Assembly (NCBI GenBank): GCA_902761365.1
Contig: CACWJZ010000027.1
Coordinates: forward strand, 1-34,284
Direction: 5' to 3'
Source: an uncultured Eubacteriales bacterium
Lineage (GTDB): Bacteria > Bacillota > Clostridia > Christensenellales > CAG-138
DNA length: 34,284 nt
The notes under the pieces were generated by a model. The model was given only the letters and a program-made list of their open reading frames with translations, searched no databases and had not been told where the DNA came from. A program made the translations under genes and the position numbers. Positions 8,068 through 18,825 of the stretch are shown here, one piece after another (within the stretch, counting starts at the first letter, position 1; each line of letters opens with the position of its first letter).

Positions 8068-11000
8068 TTATTTCTGCCCGGTGACGAAGGCCCAGTAGTC
8101 CACGTCCTTGAAGTCTGTAGCGTACAGAGAGGGAGCGTCGCCGTAGAGCCGCTTGCCCTTGGCCGCGTTCAGCATGGAGGTGTAGACCCGCTCGTTGGCG
8201 TAGGTGGCGTAGGTCTTCTTGGTGGTTCTGATCTGCTCCCCGGTGATCAGGTTCCGCAGCGTGGCGGTCAGAAGAGGATTATACTGCTTCACCTTGCTGC
8301 CGTCCCGGAAGGTGAAGTTGGTGACGGTGTCCTTATAGTTGAAGGACAGGATCAGGACGAAGGTGGCCTTGTCGGGGTCGCTGGTCAGGGTCAGGCCCCC
8401 GTTGTACAGATTGCCTGAAGTCCTCAGCAGCCGTGCCGTGTCGATGGGCTTGTGCCGGGTGTAGTTCTTATCATAGCCACCCTCGGATTCCTTCCCGGTG
8501 ACGGGGTCGATGACGGGATGGGCGCAGACGATGTAGTACATGGGTTGGGGGTCCTTGGGCTTGAAATCGTCGAGCCCTCGCACCCCGTAGGCCTCCTGGA
8601 AGGCTGCGTCGTTCCAGTTTTTCAGATCCGCCGTTTTGAAGTTGGTCGCGGGACCGGCGGTGGGTTTGGGTGTCTTGGTAGGATACACCTTTTTGGTGGC
8701 CTGGGGATCAGTTGTAGGTTTCGGGGTCTTGGTGGGCTTGGGTGTGTTGGTGGGCTTGGGCATATTGGTGGGCTTGGGCGTATTGGTGGGCTTGGCTTCG
8801 GCCTTGGGAGAATCGGCCTCTTTGTCCACCGGGGAAACGTCCACGGCCTCCAGCTGGAGGGTCACCTCCGGCAGCGTCACAGTGATCGAGGAGGAACTGC
8901 CGGCGCGGGACTGTTCGAGCACATAGATCAGGCGAGCGTGGGCGGTTTCCTCATCCTCGAACGTCAGGTCGAAGATGTCACATTTGCCCAGGGTCAGATG
9001 CGCCGTGACGCCGGGGAAATTCACCTCTTTGGCGGCATCCGTGCGGATGCTGGACTTGGAGAACTTGACGGTGGAATTGCCGGACTTGGCGTTCAGATTG
9101 GTGACGGCGATCCAAAGGTGATGGATGGTCTTGCGATCCGCGGACAGGATGAAGCGCATGGCGACCTGGTCCGCGCCTTCCACGGGGCTGGACCCCCAGA
9201 ACACGATCTCGCCTTCGCCGACGTTGGGCATGTTGTCCGCGTCGGGCAGGGCTTTGCGGACCTTGGCCGTGGGCTCAGGAGTGGGTTCAGGCGTGGGCTC
9301 GGGCGTGGGCTCGACCTTGGCGGGAGCGGCATCCTCGCCCACAGCCGAGGTGTCCACGGCTTCCAGGGGGATGGTCACCTCCGGCAACGTCACGGTAAAC
9401 CCGGAGGAGCTGCCGATGCTGGGCTGTTCGAGCCCAAAGACCAGACGGGCACGAGCGGCCTCCTCGCTTTCGAACGTGAGCTCGGGGATGTCGCACTTGC
9501 CCAGGGTCAGTTGCTCCGTGGTGCCGGGGCAGTTCACCTCTTTGTCAGCTTCCGTGCTGAGGCTGACTTTGGAGAGCTTGATGTTGGAATTGCCGGAGCT
9601 GGCCGCCAGATTGGTGGCGGTGATCCTCAGATGGTGGATGGTCTTGCGATCCGCGGACAGGATGAAGCGCATGGCGATCTCGTCGGCGCCCTCCCCGGGG
9701 GCGGACCCCCAGAACACGATCTCACCCTCCTGCAGCGCGGGCATACCCTCCGCGTCGGGCAGGGCCTTGCGGACCTTGGCCGTAGGCTCGGACGTGGGTT
9801 CCGTCGTAGGCTCGGGCGTAGGCTCAGCCGTGGGTTCCGGTGTCGGCTCGGGTGTGGGCTCCGGCGTGGGCTCAGTCGTGGGTTCGGGCGTGGGCTCGGG
9901 CGTAGGCTCCGGTGTCGGCTCGGGCGTAGGCTCAGCCGTGGGCTCAGTCGTGGGTTCAGATGTTGGTTCGGCTTTGGCAGCAGCTTCATTGCCTGCCGCC
10001 GAGGCGTCCACCGCTTCCAGGGGGATGGTCACCTCCGGCAGCGTCACGGAGAAGCCGGAGGAGCTGCCGATGCTGGGCTGGTCAAGCCCAAAGACCAGGC
10101 GAGCGTGGGCGGTTTCCTCATCTTCAAAGGTGAGGTCAAAGATGTTGCACTTGCCCAGGGTCAGATGCTCCGTGACGCCGGGGAAGTTCACCTCTTTGGC
10201 GGCCTCCGTGCTGATGCTGGACTTGGAGAGCTTGATGGAGGACTTGCCGGACTTGGCCGAAAGGTTGGTGACGGAAATCCGCAGGTGGTGGATGGTCTTC
10301 CGGTCCGCCGACAGGATGAAGCGTATGGCGACTTCATCCGCGCCTTCCACGGGACTGGACCCCCAGAACACGATCTCGCCCTCCTGCAGGGCGGGCATGT
10401 CCTTTGTGTCGGGTAGGGCCTTGCGGGCATTGGCCGTGGGCTCCGGTGTGGGCTCCTCGGTGGGCTCAGCTGTCGGTTCTGCAGTCGGCTCCGGCGTGGG
10501 CTCCGCGGTAGGTTCCGGCGTAGGTTCTGCCGTGAGCTCCGCGGTAGGTTCGGGTGTCGCTTCCGGCTCTGCGGTCGCGGCGGGCTCCTCGGCAGGAGCG
10601 GGGGCCTCGGTGGGCTCAGCGGACGCAGACTTCTGCGTCTCCACCGCGACGGCCGTGGCAGCAGGGACCGCGACCTGGGTTTTCTGCTTCTTCAGCAGGG
10701 GGACGATCAGGACGGCCAGCGCCACGAGCAGGGCTAGCACCAGGACGCAGAGGGTGATGAGCACGGCCACCAGACCACTCCGCTGCTTTTTCTGCTTCTT
10801 GACCGGCTGTTGCAATGGGGACACTGGCGGCGGTGTGGGCGCCGCATGCACCGGCGCGGCCACAGGCTCAGGCTCAGGCTCCGGCTCGGGTTCCGGCTCC
10901 GGCTCGGGTTCAGGCTCAGGCTCGGGCTCAGGTTCCGACTCGGGCTCAGGTTCCGACTCGGGCTCTGGTTCAGGCTCCGGCTCGGGTTCAGGCTCAGGCT

Positions 11001-11394
11001 CAGGTTCAGGCACGGCCACAGGCGCGGGCTCCGGCTCCGGTTCGACCACTGGCTCGGGTTTAGGCTCCGGTTCGGATGTCGGCTCAGGCTCCAGGTCCAG
11101 TTCTACAGGGGCCACAAAGATGGGCTTGGGGGCCGATTGAGATGCAGGGACTTCAACGACAGGTTCCGGTGCAGGTTCAGGGTCAGTCGCCAACTCGGGT
11201 TCCGGCGCGATCTCCGATACAGGCTCCGAGACGGACGCGGGCGCGGGTCCCTGTTCCGGCGCGGGGGCAGGCTCGGGCTCGGGTTCGGGCACCGGGGCCG
11301 CGTCTGGAGGGGTCAGGCTGATCAGGGGGTTGCCGCAATAGATGCAGAACTTGGCATCCTTGAGCACGGGCTTTCCACAGTTAGGACAGAACAT
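8068..11394 (-). CDS. Zinc-ribbon membrane protein with three tandem modules on Pro-rich stalks
   Basis: A 1108-residue mosaic protein of unknown function. Order of parts: zinc ribbon (C3, C6, C17, C20); Pro/Glu/Ala tract (31-185) with an uninterrupted EP run; basic KKQKKQR then one membrane helix (about 207-234); Ala/Glu/Pro/Thr spacer (about 253-322); module 1 (about 327-463); PEPT-type spacer (472-540); module 2 (about 544-683); spacer (695-711); module 3 (about 715-853); KPTNTP-type linker (868-913); unique C-terminal domain (914-1108). The ribbon and basic flank predict a cytoplasmic N-terminus with modules outside. The ATG at 11394 has AAGGGAG seven to eight bases upstream. Each module contains [27 protein letters not shown] and a TLPEVT strand, suggesting a beta-sandwich; I recognise no family. 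Modules 1-3 look like intragenic duplications. Confidence 0.85.
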   Translation of the reverse strand: MFCPNCGKPVLKDAKFCIYCGNPLISLTPPDAAPVPEPEPEPAPAPEQGPAPASVSEPVSEIAPEPELATDPEPAPEPVVEVPASQSAPKPIFVAPVELDLEPEPTSEPEPKPEPVVEPEPEPAPVAVPEPEPEPEPEPEPEPEPESEPEPESEPEPEPEPEPEPEPEPEPEPEPEPVAAPVHAAPTPPPVSPLQQPVKKQKKQRSGLVAVLITLCVLVLALLVALAVLIVPLLKKQKTQVAVPAATAVAVETQKSASAEPTEAPAPAEEPAATAEPEATPEPTAELTAEPTPEPTAEPTPEPTAEPTAEPTEEPTPEPTANARKALPDTKDMPALQEGEIVFWGSSPVEGADEVAIRFILSADRKTIHHLRISVTNLSAKSGKSSIKLSKSSISTEAAKEVNFPGVTEHLTLGKCNIFDLTFEDEETAHARLVFGLDQPSIGSSSGFSVTLPEVTIPLEAVDASAAGNEAAAKAEPTSEPTTEPTAEPTPEPTPEPTPEPTPEPTTEPTPEPTPEPTPEPTAEPTPEPTTEPTSEPTAKVRKALPDAEGMPALQEGEIVFWGSAPGEGADEIAMRFILSADRKTIHHLRITATNLAASSGNSNIKLSKVSLSTEADKEVNCPGTTEQLTLGKCDIPELTFESEEAARARLVFGLEQPSIGSSSGFTVTLPEVTIPLEAVDTSAVGEDAAPAKVEPTPEPTPEPTPEPTAKVRKALPDADNMPNVGEGEIVFWGSSPVEGADQVAMRFILSADRKTIHHLWIAVTNLNAKSGNSTVKFSKSSIRTDAAKEVNFPGVTAHLTLGKCDIFDLTFEDEETAHARLIYVLEQSRAGSSSSITVTLPEVTLQLEAVDVSPVDKEADSPKAEAKPTNTPKPTNMPKPTNTPKPTKTPKPTTDPQATKKVYPTKTPKPTAGPATNFKTADLKNWNDAAFQEAYGVRGLDDFKPKDPQPMYYIVCAHPVIDPVTGKESEGGYDKNYTRHKPIDTARLLRTSGNLYNGGLTLTSDPDKATFVLILSFNYKDTVTNFTFRDGSKVKQYNPLLTATLRNLITGEQIRTTKKTYATYANERVYTSMLNAAKGKRLYGDAPSLYATDFKDVDYWAFVTGQK
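8836..10416 (-). repeat. Three tandem intragenic repeats encoding the ~138-residue module
   Basis: Module-coding units lie at about 10006-10416, 9346-9765 and 8836-9252, separated by PEPT-coding spacers. The units share long near-identical stretches. Similarity is patchy: modules 1 and 3 share the EVNFPGVT / [11 protein letters not shown] half, whereas modules 1 and 2 share the [10 protein letters not shown] half. Confidence 0.88.
10864..11010 (-). repeat. Hexamer-like microsatellite coding an (EP)n tract
   Basis: About 49 residues (129-177) are nearly pure Glu-Pro with two Ser interruptions. On the + strand the DNA reads as repeated GGCTCA/GGCTCC/GGTTCC hexamers. Length changes by multiples of 6 bp would keep the frame. 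Confidence 0.9.
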
Positions 11395-11456
11395 TTTGAT
11401 CGCTCCCTTTCTTCTGGTTCGACGCGGGCGGGCCGTGCCCGCAAAATCTCATGCAT

Positions 11457-11485
11457 ATTATATATGGGTAGGGATTCAAAAGCAA
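11457..11485 (-). promoter_or_regulatory. Candidate promoter of the minus-strand envelope operon
   Basis: On the minus strand TTGCTT (11485-11480) and TATAAT (11462-11457) are separated by 17 bp, about 63 bp before the ATG at 11394. The -10 is perfect and the -35 weak. The 268-bp gap 11395-11662 holds this promoter and the divergent glnS promoter; I see nothing else in it. Confidence 0.6.
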
Positions 11486-11562
11486 GGGGCGGAAGAGAGA
11501 AAGGGGCTGCGTTCTTGGCGGGGGACCCGACAAAAGACACGCCAAAACCCGCTACCTTAGTC

Positions 11563-11591
11563 TTGCGAAGTCGCCGGGATGGGTGTATAAT
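11563..11591 (+). promoter_or_regulatory. Sigma-A promoter of glnS
   Basis: TTGCGA (11563-11568), 17 bp, TATAAT (11586-11591). A start near 11598 would give a ~65-nt leader, too short for a T-box, so glnS appears not to be T-box controlled. Confidence 0.75.
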
Positions 11592-11662
11592 ACCATATTC
11601 AATGGGGAGGAAGGACCTTCCTTTGCCCGGCGTTAAGAATCTGACCCAAGGAGCAAACAGCA

Positions 11663-13390
11663 ATGGAAGAAGCACCGAAGATCAAAAACTTCATCGAAGA
11701 AGCCATCGAGGAGGACCTGAAGAAGTTCCGGGAGCTGTACCCGGACAAGGAGCCTCGCGTCAAGACCCGGTTCCCGCCGGAGCCCAATGGGTATCTGCAC
11801 ATCGGCCACGCCAAGGCCCTGACCATCGACTTCTCCATGGCGGAGAAGTACGGCGGCACCTGCAACCTGCGGTACGATGACACCAACCCCACCAAGGAGG
11901 GGACGGAGTACGTGGACGCCATCGAGCAGGACATCCGCTGGCTGGGCTTTCAGTGGGACAAGCTGGTCTTTGGCTCCTCCTACTTCGACCAGTGCTACGA
12001 GCTCGCCAAGAAGCTCATCCGCAAGGGCGTAGCCTACGTGGACGACCTCACCAAGGAGGAGATGAAGGCCTACCGGGGCACGTTGACGGAGCCCGGCAAG
12101 AACAGCCCCTGGCGGGATCGGTCCGTGGAGGAGAATCTGGACCTGTTCGAGCGCATGAAGAACGGGGAGTTCGAGAACGGCGCCAAGACCCTCCGGGCCA
12201 AGATCGACATGGCCTCTCCCAACATCAACATGCGGGACCCGGCTCTCTATCGGATCATCCACATGCCCCATCATCAGACCGGGGACAAGTGGTGCATCTA
12301 CCCCATGTACGATTTCGCCCATCCCATCCAGGACGCCATCGAGGGCGTGACCCACAGCCTGTGCTCCCTGGAGTACGAGATCCATCGGCCCCTCTACAAC
12401 TGGGTGGTGGAGCAGTGCGAGTTCGACAATCGGCCTAACCCCCGGCAGATCGAGTTTGCCCGCCTGAACCTGACCAACACGGTCATGAGCAAGCGCAAGC
12501 TCCGCATGCTGGTGGAGGAGGGCATCGTGTCCGGCTGGGACGATCCCCGGATGCCCACATTGTGCGCCATGCGCCGGAGGGGCTATCCCGCCGAGGCCAT
12601 CCGCGATTTCTTGAGCCGCATCGGCGTCGCCAAGGCCGACTCCGTGGTGGAGACGGCCCTCCTCGAAGCCTGCGTTCGGGACAACCTGAACGCCACGGCC
12701 TACCGGATGATGGCGGTGACGGAGCCCGTGAAGCTCATCATCGAGAATTGGCCCGAGAGGAAGACGGAGGAGATCGAGCTTGAGAACCTGCCCGGCAACG
12801 AGGAAGCGGGCACCCGTACCGTCACCTTCTCCAAGGAGCTCTACATCGAGAAGAGCGACTTCTCTGCCGATCCGCCCAAGAAGTTCTTCCGCCTGAAGCC
12901 CGGCGGCGAGGTCCGGCTCAAGGGCGCCTACATCGTCCTCTGCACGGGCTTTGAGACCGACGAGGAAGGGAACGTGACCCTGATCCGCTGCACCTACGAC
13001 CCCGAGACCCGCAGCGGCGAATGCCAGCGCAAGGTCAAGGGCACCATCCACTGGCTGTCCACCCTGGACGCCGTGCCCGCAAAGATCAGGCACTACGAGC
13101 CTCTGCTCGCTGAGACTGCGGCCGACGACGCCGAAGCCGAGGCCGAAGCGGAGGCCGAGGGCGAATATGTGGGCGGCGCCAAGGATCGGGACTTTTTGAA
13201 GACCATCAACCCCGACAGCCTGCAGATCCTCCACGGCTTCGTGGAGCCCGCGGCCGCCAAGGCCCCCGCCGGCACCCGGTATCAGTTTTTGCGCATGGGC
13301 TACTACTGCGCGGATTTGGACACCAGCGATGACAAGCCCGTGTTCAACCGGGTGGTGGGCCTCAAAGACTCCTTCAAACCTGCAAAATAA
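11663..13390 (+). CDS. glnS: Glutaminyl-tRNA synthetase
   Basis: Charges tRNA-Gln directly with glutamine. The 575-residue class I enzyme has HIGH (46-49) in [15 protein letters not shown] and the second signature VMSKR (274-278). The N-terminal catalytic region contains [10 protein letters not shown]; the two beta-barrel anticodon-binding domains follow from about 340. AAGGAG lies ten bases before the ATG. An acidic Ala/Glu run (about residues 486-500, [13 protein letters not shown]) interrupts the distal barrel where such an insertion is not typical. It is followed after 24 bp by gltX in the same direction. Many Firmicutes lack GlnRS and make Gln-tRNA through GatCAB, so its presence is notable; whether gatCAB also exists cannot be judged here. 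Confidence 0.97.
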   Translation: MEEAPKIKNFIEEAIEEDLKKFRELYPDKEPRVKTRFPPEPNGYLHIGHAKALTIDFSMAEKYGGTCNLRYDDTNPTKEGTEYVDAIEQDIRWLGFQWDKLVFGSSYFDQCYELAKKLIRKGVAYVDDLTKEEMKAYRGTLTEPGKNSPWRDRSVEENLDLFERMKNGEFENGAKTLRAKIDMASPNINMRDPALYRIIHMPHHQTGDKWCIYPMYDFAHPIQDAIEGVTHSLCSLEYEIHRPLYNWVVEQCEFDNRPNPRQIEFARLNLTNTVMSKRKLRMLVEEGIVSGWDDPRMPTLCAMRRRGYPAEAIRDFLSRIGVAKADSVVETALLEACVRDNLNATAYRMMAVTEPVKLIIENWPERKTEEIELENLPGNEEAGTRTVTFSKELYIEKSDFSADPPKKFFRLKPGGEVRLKGAYIVLCTGFETDEEGNVTLIRCTYDPETRSGECQRKVKGTIHWLSTLDAVPAKIRHYEPLLAETAADDAEAEAEAEAEGEYVGGAKDRDFLKTINPDSLQILHGFVEPAAAKAPAGTRYQFLRMGYYCADLDTSDDKPVFNRVVGLKDSFKPAK

Positions 13391-14926
<1,536 letters not shown>

Positions 14927-14930
<4 letters not shown>

Positions 14931-16015
14931 AGCTGGGCGTGATCGGCCTCCCCAACGTGGGGAAGAGCACCCTGTTCAACGCCATCACCCAAGCCGGGGC
15001 CCAGGCTGCCAACTACCCCTTCTGCACCATCGAGCCCAACGTGGGCGTGGTGGCGGTGCCGGATAAGCGGCTGGACGTGCTGGCGGACATGTACCACCCT
15101 GAGAAGTACACCCCCACCACCATCGAGTTCGTGGACATCGCGGGCCTGGTGCGCGGGGCCAGCCGGGGCGAGGGTCTGGGGAACAAGTTCCTCTCCCACA
15201 TCCGGGAAGTGGACGCGGTGGTCCACGTGGTCCGCTGCTTCGAGGACGGGAACGTGGTCCATGTGGACGGCAGCATCGACCCGGTCCGGGACGCGGAGAC
15301 CGTGAATCTGGAGCTGATCTTCGCGGACATGGACACCCTGCAAAAGCGCATCGACAAGAACACCCGCCTCGCCAAGGCCGACAAGAAGGTGGCGGGGGAG
15401 GTGGAGCTCCTCAAGCGCCTCTACGAGCATCTGGAGAGCGGCCAGCCCGCCCGGACCTTCGAGGCAGACAAGGAGGAGAAGGAGGTCATCCGCACCTGCT
15501 TCCTGCTCACCGACAAGCCGGTCATTTATGTGGCGAACATCGCCGAGGACGACATCGGCAACGACGACAACCCCTTCGTGAAAGCCCTCTACGAGGTCGC
15601 CCAAAAGGAGGAAGCCGGTTGCCTCACCATCTGCGCCCGCATCGAGGAGGAGATCGCGGAGCTGGAGCCCGCCGAGAAGCAGGAGTACCTGCAGGAGCTG
15701 GGCATCGAGGAAAGCGGTCTCGACAAGCTGATCGCCACCTGCTACGACCTTTTGGGCCTCATGAGCTTCCTCACCGCCGGTCCTAAGGAGGTCCGGGCCT
15801 GGACCATCCAGAAGGGCACCAAGGCCCCCCAGGCCGCCGGGAAGATCCACACGGACTTCGAGCGGGGCTTCATCCGGGCCGAGGTGGTCAACTTCGACGA
15901 TCTCGTCGCCAACGGCACCATGCAAGCCTGCAAGGACAAGGGCCTCATCCGCTCCGAGGGCAAGGACTACGTCATGCGGGACGGGGACGTGGTGGTCTTC
16001 CGATTCAATGTGTAA
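14927..16015 (+). CDS. ychF: YchF/OLA1-family ATPase
   Basis: A 362-residue Obg-family P-loop protein that prefers ATP over GTP and associates with ribosomes. Visible parts: P-loop GLPNVGKST (7-15), switch region with the DIAGLVRGASRGEGLGNKFL signature (about 68-87), NIAE in place of the GTPase NKxD motif, a coiled-coil insertion between, and a C-terminal TGS domain (about 278-361) ending VMRDGDVVVFRFNV. Length and motifs are normal for the family. The ATG overlaps the gltX stop by 4 bp, so it should be co-translated with the synthetase genes. A strong terminator follows directly, making glnS-gltX-ychF a self-contained operon. Confidence 0.97.
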
Positions 16016-16032
16016 GCCGATTTTCAATGGCA

Positions 16033-16060
16033 GGGAGGGCATGGCCCTCCCGATATTTTT
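16033..16060 (+). terminator. Intrinsic terminator after ychF
   Basis: A perfect 8-bp stem GGGAGGGC/GCCCTCCC (16033-16040 with 16044-16051) with loop ATG is followed by GATATTTTT. Confidence 0.9.
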
Positions 16061-16404
16061 ATCCAGGAATGTATATTTATGGCGAAAAAATGCAAATTTA
16101 TGCGTACATAGAATATGCACATTTTGTACGTATGAAGTTTACAATTCCATAAAACCCTGTTCAAAACCAACTGATACAATGCATATAGTGGTCAATGTGC
16201 GAAAGTATAAACATACGGTTCAGACCCCTATATGTAGGCTAACCGAGCCTGAAAGGGCGCAAGATGCGGCTCCAAGCGCTCTTCTGAAAGCGGAAAAAAA
16301 GGCAAATAATCAGAAAAATTTTAGTGCCCCAAATACAGCACATTTCCCGGTGAAGAGGACCGATCCGCGGTGTATGACCGGGAATAATACAAGGAGGCCC
16401 GTAA
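16061..16404 (+). other. AT-rich, possibly structured leader of the PQQ-repeat gene
   Basis: About 340 bp without a convincing gene and clearly more AT-rich than its surroundings. It holds an imperfect inverted repeat (ATGCGTACA about 16100-16108 with TGTACGTAT about 16125-16133) and, around 16205-16290, several small nested hairpins (for example CCTA-TATG-TAGG, GGCT-AACCG-AGCC, CGCA-AGA-TGCG). I could not match it to a riboswitch class I know. A promoter must lie here, since ychF ends in a terminator, but no clear -35/-10 pair stands out. The Shine-Dalgarno AAGGAGG is at its 3' end. Confidence 0.4.
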
Positions 16405-18270
16405 ATGGTGAAAAAGAAGAGAAAGCATAAGAAGCGCAGGCGGCTCATCATCCGCCCCCGGTTTTTCCTGGTGGTGGCCCTGCTGGTGCTGGCCCTGGGC
16501 GTGCTTATTTTGCTCCTGGTATCCCTCTTCTCCGGCGGCTCCGGTCAAAGCACCGATCCTATTCAGTCCACCGAGGGAGGGCCGCGGAAGGGCGGCATCC
16601 TGTCGTTCCTGATCAAAGAAACGCCGACCCCCGTGCCGACGCCCACACCGACGCCCACGCCCACGCCCACGCCTACGCCCACGCCCAAGCCCACGCCCCG
16701 TTTCGTGGACAGCAGCAATCCCAGTCGCTACGGCTACGTGCCCCATCTGCAGGTGGACGGGAAGGATGTGGACGCCACCAGCTACAAGCGCTCCGAGAAG
16801 CTCGAATTTGGCGACAGCACCCTCTATGCTCAGGTCCCCGGCGTGCTGACCTTCCGGGGCAACAACTATCGGAATGTGTCGGCCGCCTCCGAGCTGAACC
16901 TGACCGAGTACAAGATGTCCGTGGTGGAGCGGTTCGGCATCGGCTCCCTTTCCAAGGGCAACCGCAGCGGCAAGGGCAGCTGGTCCGGCTGCGGCTGGAC
17001 GGGTCAGCCCCTGATCGTCCAGTGGGACGAAGAGGTGAAGGCGACGTTGAGCCGCTATGAATGGGCCAAGCAGAAGACCAACTTAGTGGAGGTCATCTAC
17101 CCCACGGAGGACGGCCACATCTACTTCCTGGATCTGGAGACCGGGAAGAAGACCCGGGACGACTTGAACTTCCGCATGCCCTTCAAGGGCACCGGCTCCA
17201 TCGATCCCCGGGGCCTGCCATTGCTCTATGTGGGCTCCGGCGACGAGTACGAGGCGGACGACCAGAAGTCCCGCGCCATGATCATCTCCCTCATCGACGG
17301 CCGCAAACTCTATGAGTTCGGCGTCCAGGGCCGGGAGCCCTTCGCCGTGCGCCAGTGGAACGCCTATGACAGCGCGCCCTTGGTGGATGAGAAGACGGAC
17401 ACCTTGATCTGGCCGGCGGAGACGGGCATCCTCTACACCATGAAGCTCAACACCGTCTTTGACGCCCGGGGCGGCACCATCAGCGTGAACCCGTCCCACA
17501 TCGTCAAGCTCCGGTACGACAGCAACAACTCCTACGACAAGATCGACAAGGCGGATTCCTCCCATAAGTGGCTGGGCTACGAGGGCAGCGCCGCCGTGTG
17601 GAACGGGTTCATCTATCTTGCGTCCAACGACGGCCTCTTCCAGTGCGTCGATCTCAACACCATGCAGATCAAGTGGATCGCCGACACCAAGGACGACACC
17701 AACGCCTCCCCGGTGCTGGACGTGATCTCGGAGACCGAGGCGTACCTCTATGTGGGCACCTCCCTCCACTTCACCCAGGACAGCGGCCACAAGGGCGTGA
17801 CCCCCTTCTTTAAGATCAACGCCATGACCGGCGAGATCATGGGGCAGTACCAGCTGACGGTGGAGACGGTCTCCGGCGTGTCCGGCGGCATCCAGGCTAC
17901 GGCGGCCCTGGGGCAGAACAACCTGAGCGATCTCGTGTTCGTGCCCTTCGCCCGGTACGGCGGCAAGGAAAAGGGCGTGCTGGTGGCCCTGCGCAAGGAC
18001 ACCATGGAGAAGGAGTGGGAGATGCCCATGGAGAACTACACCTGGTCCTCTCCGGCCATCTTCTACAACAGCAAGGGTGACGGGTATCTCGTCCAGGCCG
18101 ACAGCAAGGGGAACATCTTCCTGATCGAAGGCCGCACGGGCAAGGTGCTGGACAAGATCAATCCCACTAAGAACGGCAGCAACTTCGAGGCGTCCCCGGC
18201 CCTCTTCGGCAACATGCTGGTCCTGGGCAGCCGCGGCGACATGACCATCTTCTTCATTCGCCTTTCCTAA
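16405..18270 (+). CDS. Membrane-anchored PQQ-like beta-propeller protein
   Basis: A 621-residue protein with a very basic cytoplasmic N-terminus (KKKRKHKKRRR), one uncleaved membrane helix (about 20-43), a short linker, a TPTPTP stalk (about 73-97) and a large extracytoplasmic domain (about 100-621). The domain has repeated beta-propeller blades of the PQQ/WD-like type, seen as recurring phrases such as GHIYFLDLETGKK, GFIYLASNDGLFQCVDLNTMQIKW, KGVLVALRKDTMEKEW and GNIFLIEGRTGKVLDK, spaced as in quinoprotein-like propellers. BamB-like or binding roles are possible; no cofactor-ligand set or catalytic residue can be assigned. AAGGAGG lies seven bases before the ATG. It is followed by its own terminator and is probably monocistronic. 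Confidence 0.88.
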   Translation: MVKKKRKHKKRRRLIIRPRFFLVVALLVLALGVLILLLVSLFSGGSGQSTDPIQSTEGGPRKGGILSFLIKETPTPVPTPTPTPTPTPTPTPTPKPTPRFVDSSNPSRYGYVPHLQVDGKDVDATSYKRSEKLEFGDSTLYAQVPGVLTFRGNNYRNVSAASELNLTEYKMSVVERFGIGSLSKGNRSGKGSWSGCGWTGQPLIVQWDEEVKATLSRYEWAKQKTNLVEVIYPTEDGHIYFLDLETGKKTRDDLNFRMPFKGTGSIDPRGLPLLYVGSGDEYEADDQKSRAMIISLIDGRKLYEFGVQGREPFAVRQWNAYDSAPLVDEKTDTLIWPAETGILYTMKLNTVFDARGGTISVNPSHIVKLRYDSNNSYDKIDKADSSHKWLGYEGSAAVWNGFIYLASNDGLFQCVDLNTMQIKWIADTKDDTNASPVLDVISETEAYLYVGTSLHFTQDSGHKGVTPFFKINAMTGEIMGQYQLTVETVSGVSGGIQATAALGQNNLSDLVFVPFARYGGKEKGVLVALRKDTMEKEWEMPMENYTWSSPAIFYNSKGDGYLVQADSKGNIFLIEGRTGKVLDKINPTKNGSNFEASPALFGNMLVLGSRGDMTIFFIRLS

Positions 18271-18284
18271 CGAAACTGACCTGC

Positions 18285-18312
18285 AAGCGCTCCGTGAGAA
18301 CGGGGCGCTTTT
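18285..18312 (+). terminator. Intrinsic terminator after the PQQ-repeat gene
   Basis: An 11-bp stem (18285-18295 with 18300-18310, one wobble) with GAGA loop is followed by a short T-run. It may be only partly efficient. Confidence 0.75.
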
Positions 18313-18339
18313 CCAACCGAAAAAGGAGGCAAGAGCCAT

Positions 18340-18792
18340 ATGATCCGTTTGATGGAGATCGACGAGAGCAGCTTTGAAGCCGCACGGCGGCTGGAGGTGA
18401 GGCCGGACCAGCGCCGCTTTCTGGACAGCCCCCTGGGGATCCTGGCCCGGGGGTACGTGTACCGGGCGCAGCGGGCCCGGGTGCTGGCCATCGAGGGCGA
18501 CGGGGAGGTCGTGGGCCTCATGCTGGTGAAGGATATGGATGAGGAACCGGCCTGCTACGACCTGCAGCAGTTTATGATCGACCGGCATTTTCAGGGCCGG
18601 GGCTATGGGGCGGCGGCTCTGGGCCTGCTGCTGGAGCGGCTTAGGGCGGAGAAAAAGTACCCCGTGGCGGAGGTCTGCGTCCATCGGGAGAACGCCGCCG
18701 CCCTGGCGCTGTTTGCGGGGGCGGGCTTTGCCGACACGGGCTACGTGGACCCGGACGTGCCGGACTGCCTGAACCTGATGTGTCGCCTGTAA
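18340..18792 (+). CDS. GNAT-family N-acetyltransferase
   Basis: A 150-residue single-domain acetyltransferase that should transfer an acetyl group from acetyl-CoA to an amine. The acetyl-CoA pyrophosphate loop is QGRGYG (about 86-91) after the beta-4 strand CYDLQQFMIDRHF; the C-terminal motif VHRENAAALALFAGAGFADTGY is the usual GNAT end. The order and the LQQFMID phrase recall the spermine/spermidine acetyltransferase (BltD/PaiA-like) branch, but the substrate is uncertain. AAGGAGG lies ten bases upstream of the ATG. It follows the PQQ-gene terminator by about 27 bp and may be transcribed by read-through. Confidence 0.9.
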   Translation: MIRLMEIDESSFEAARRLEVRPDQRRFLDSPLGILARGYVYRAQRARVLAIEGDGEVVGLMLVKDMDEEPACYDLQQFMIDRHFQGRGYGAAALGLLLERLRAEKKYPVAEVCVHRENAAALALFAGAGFADTGYVDPDVPDCLNLMCRL

Positions 18793-18825
18793 AAAACGAA
18801 CATGGCGCTCCCCTTGCGGGGCGAC

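Noticed and set aside
8452-11140. Very long open frames on the + strand (8452-10416 and 9125-11140) opposite the multi-module gene
   Set aside because: They are antisense shadows of a repetitive, high-GC gene; their translations are Gly/Val/Ser-rich or Arg-rich repeats with no ribosome-binding site, while the minus-strand frame has a zinc ribbon, a membrane helix, a Shine-Dalgarno and a promoter.
16201-16300. A c-di-GMP (GEMM) or other known riboswitch before the PQQ gene
   Set aside because: The conserved core sequences of the classes I know could not be found, so it is left as an unassigned structured region.
16008-16430. 140-codon frame in the ychF-PQQ gap
   Set aside because: It overlaps the terminator and both neighbouring genes, has no ribosome-binding site and a composition unlike real proteins here.
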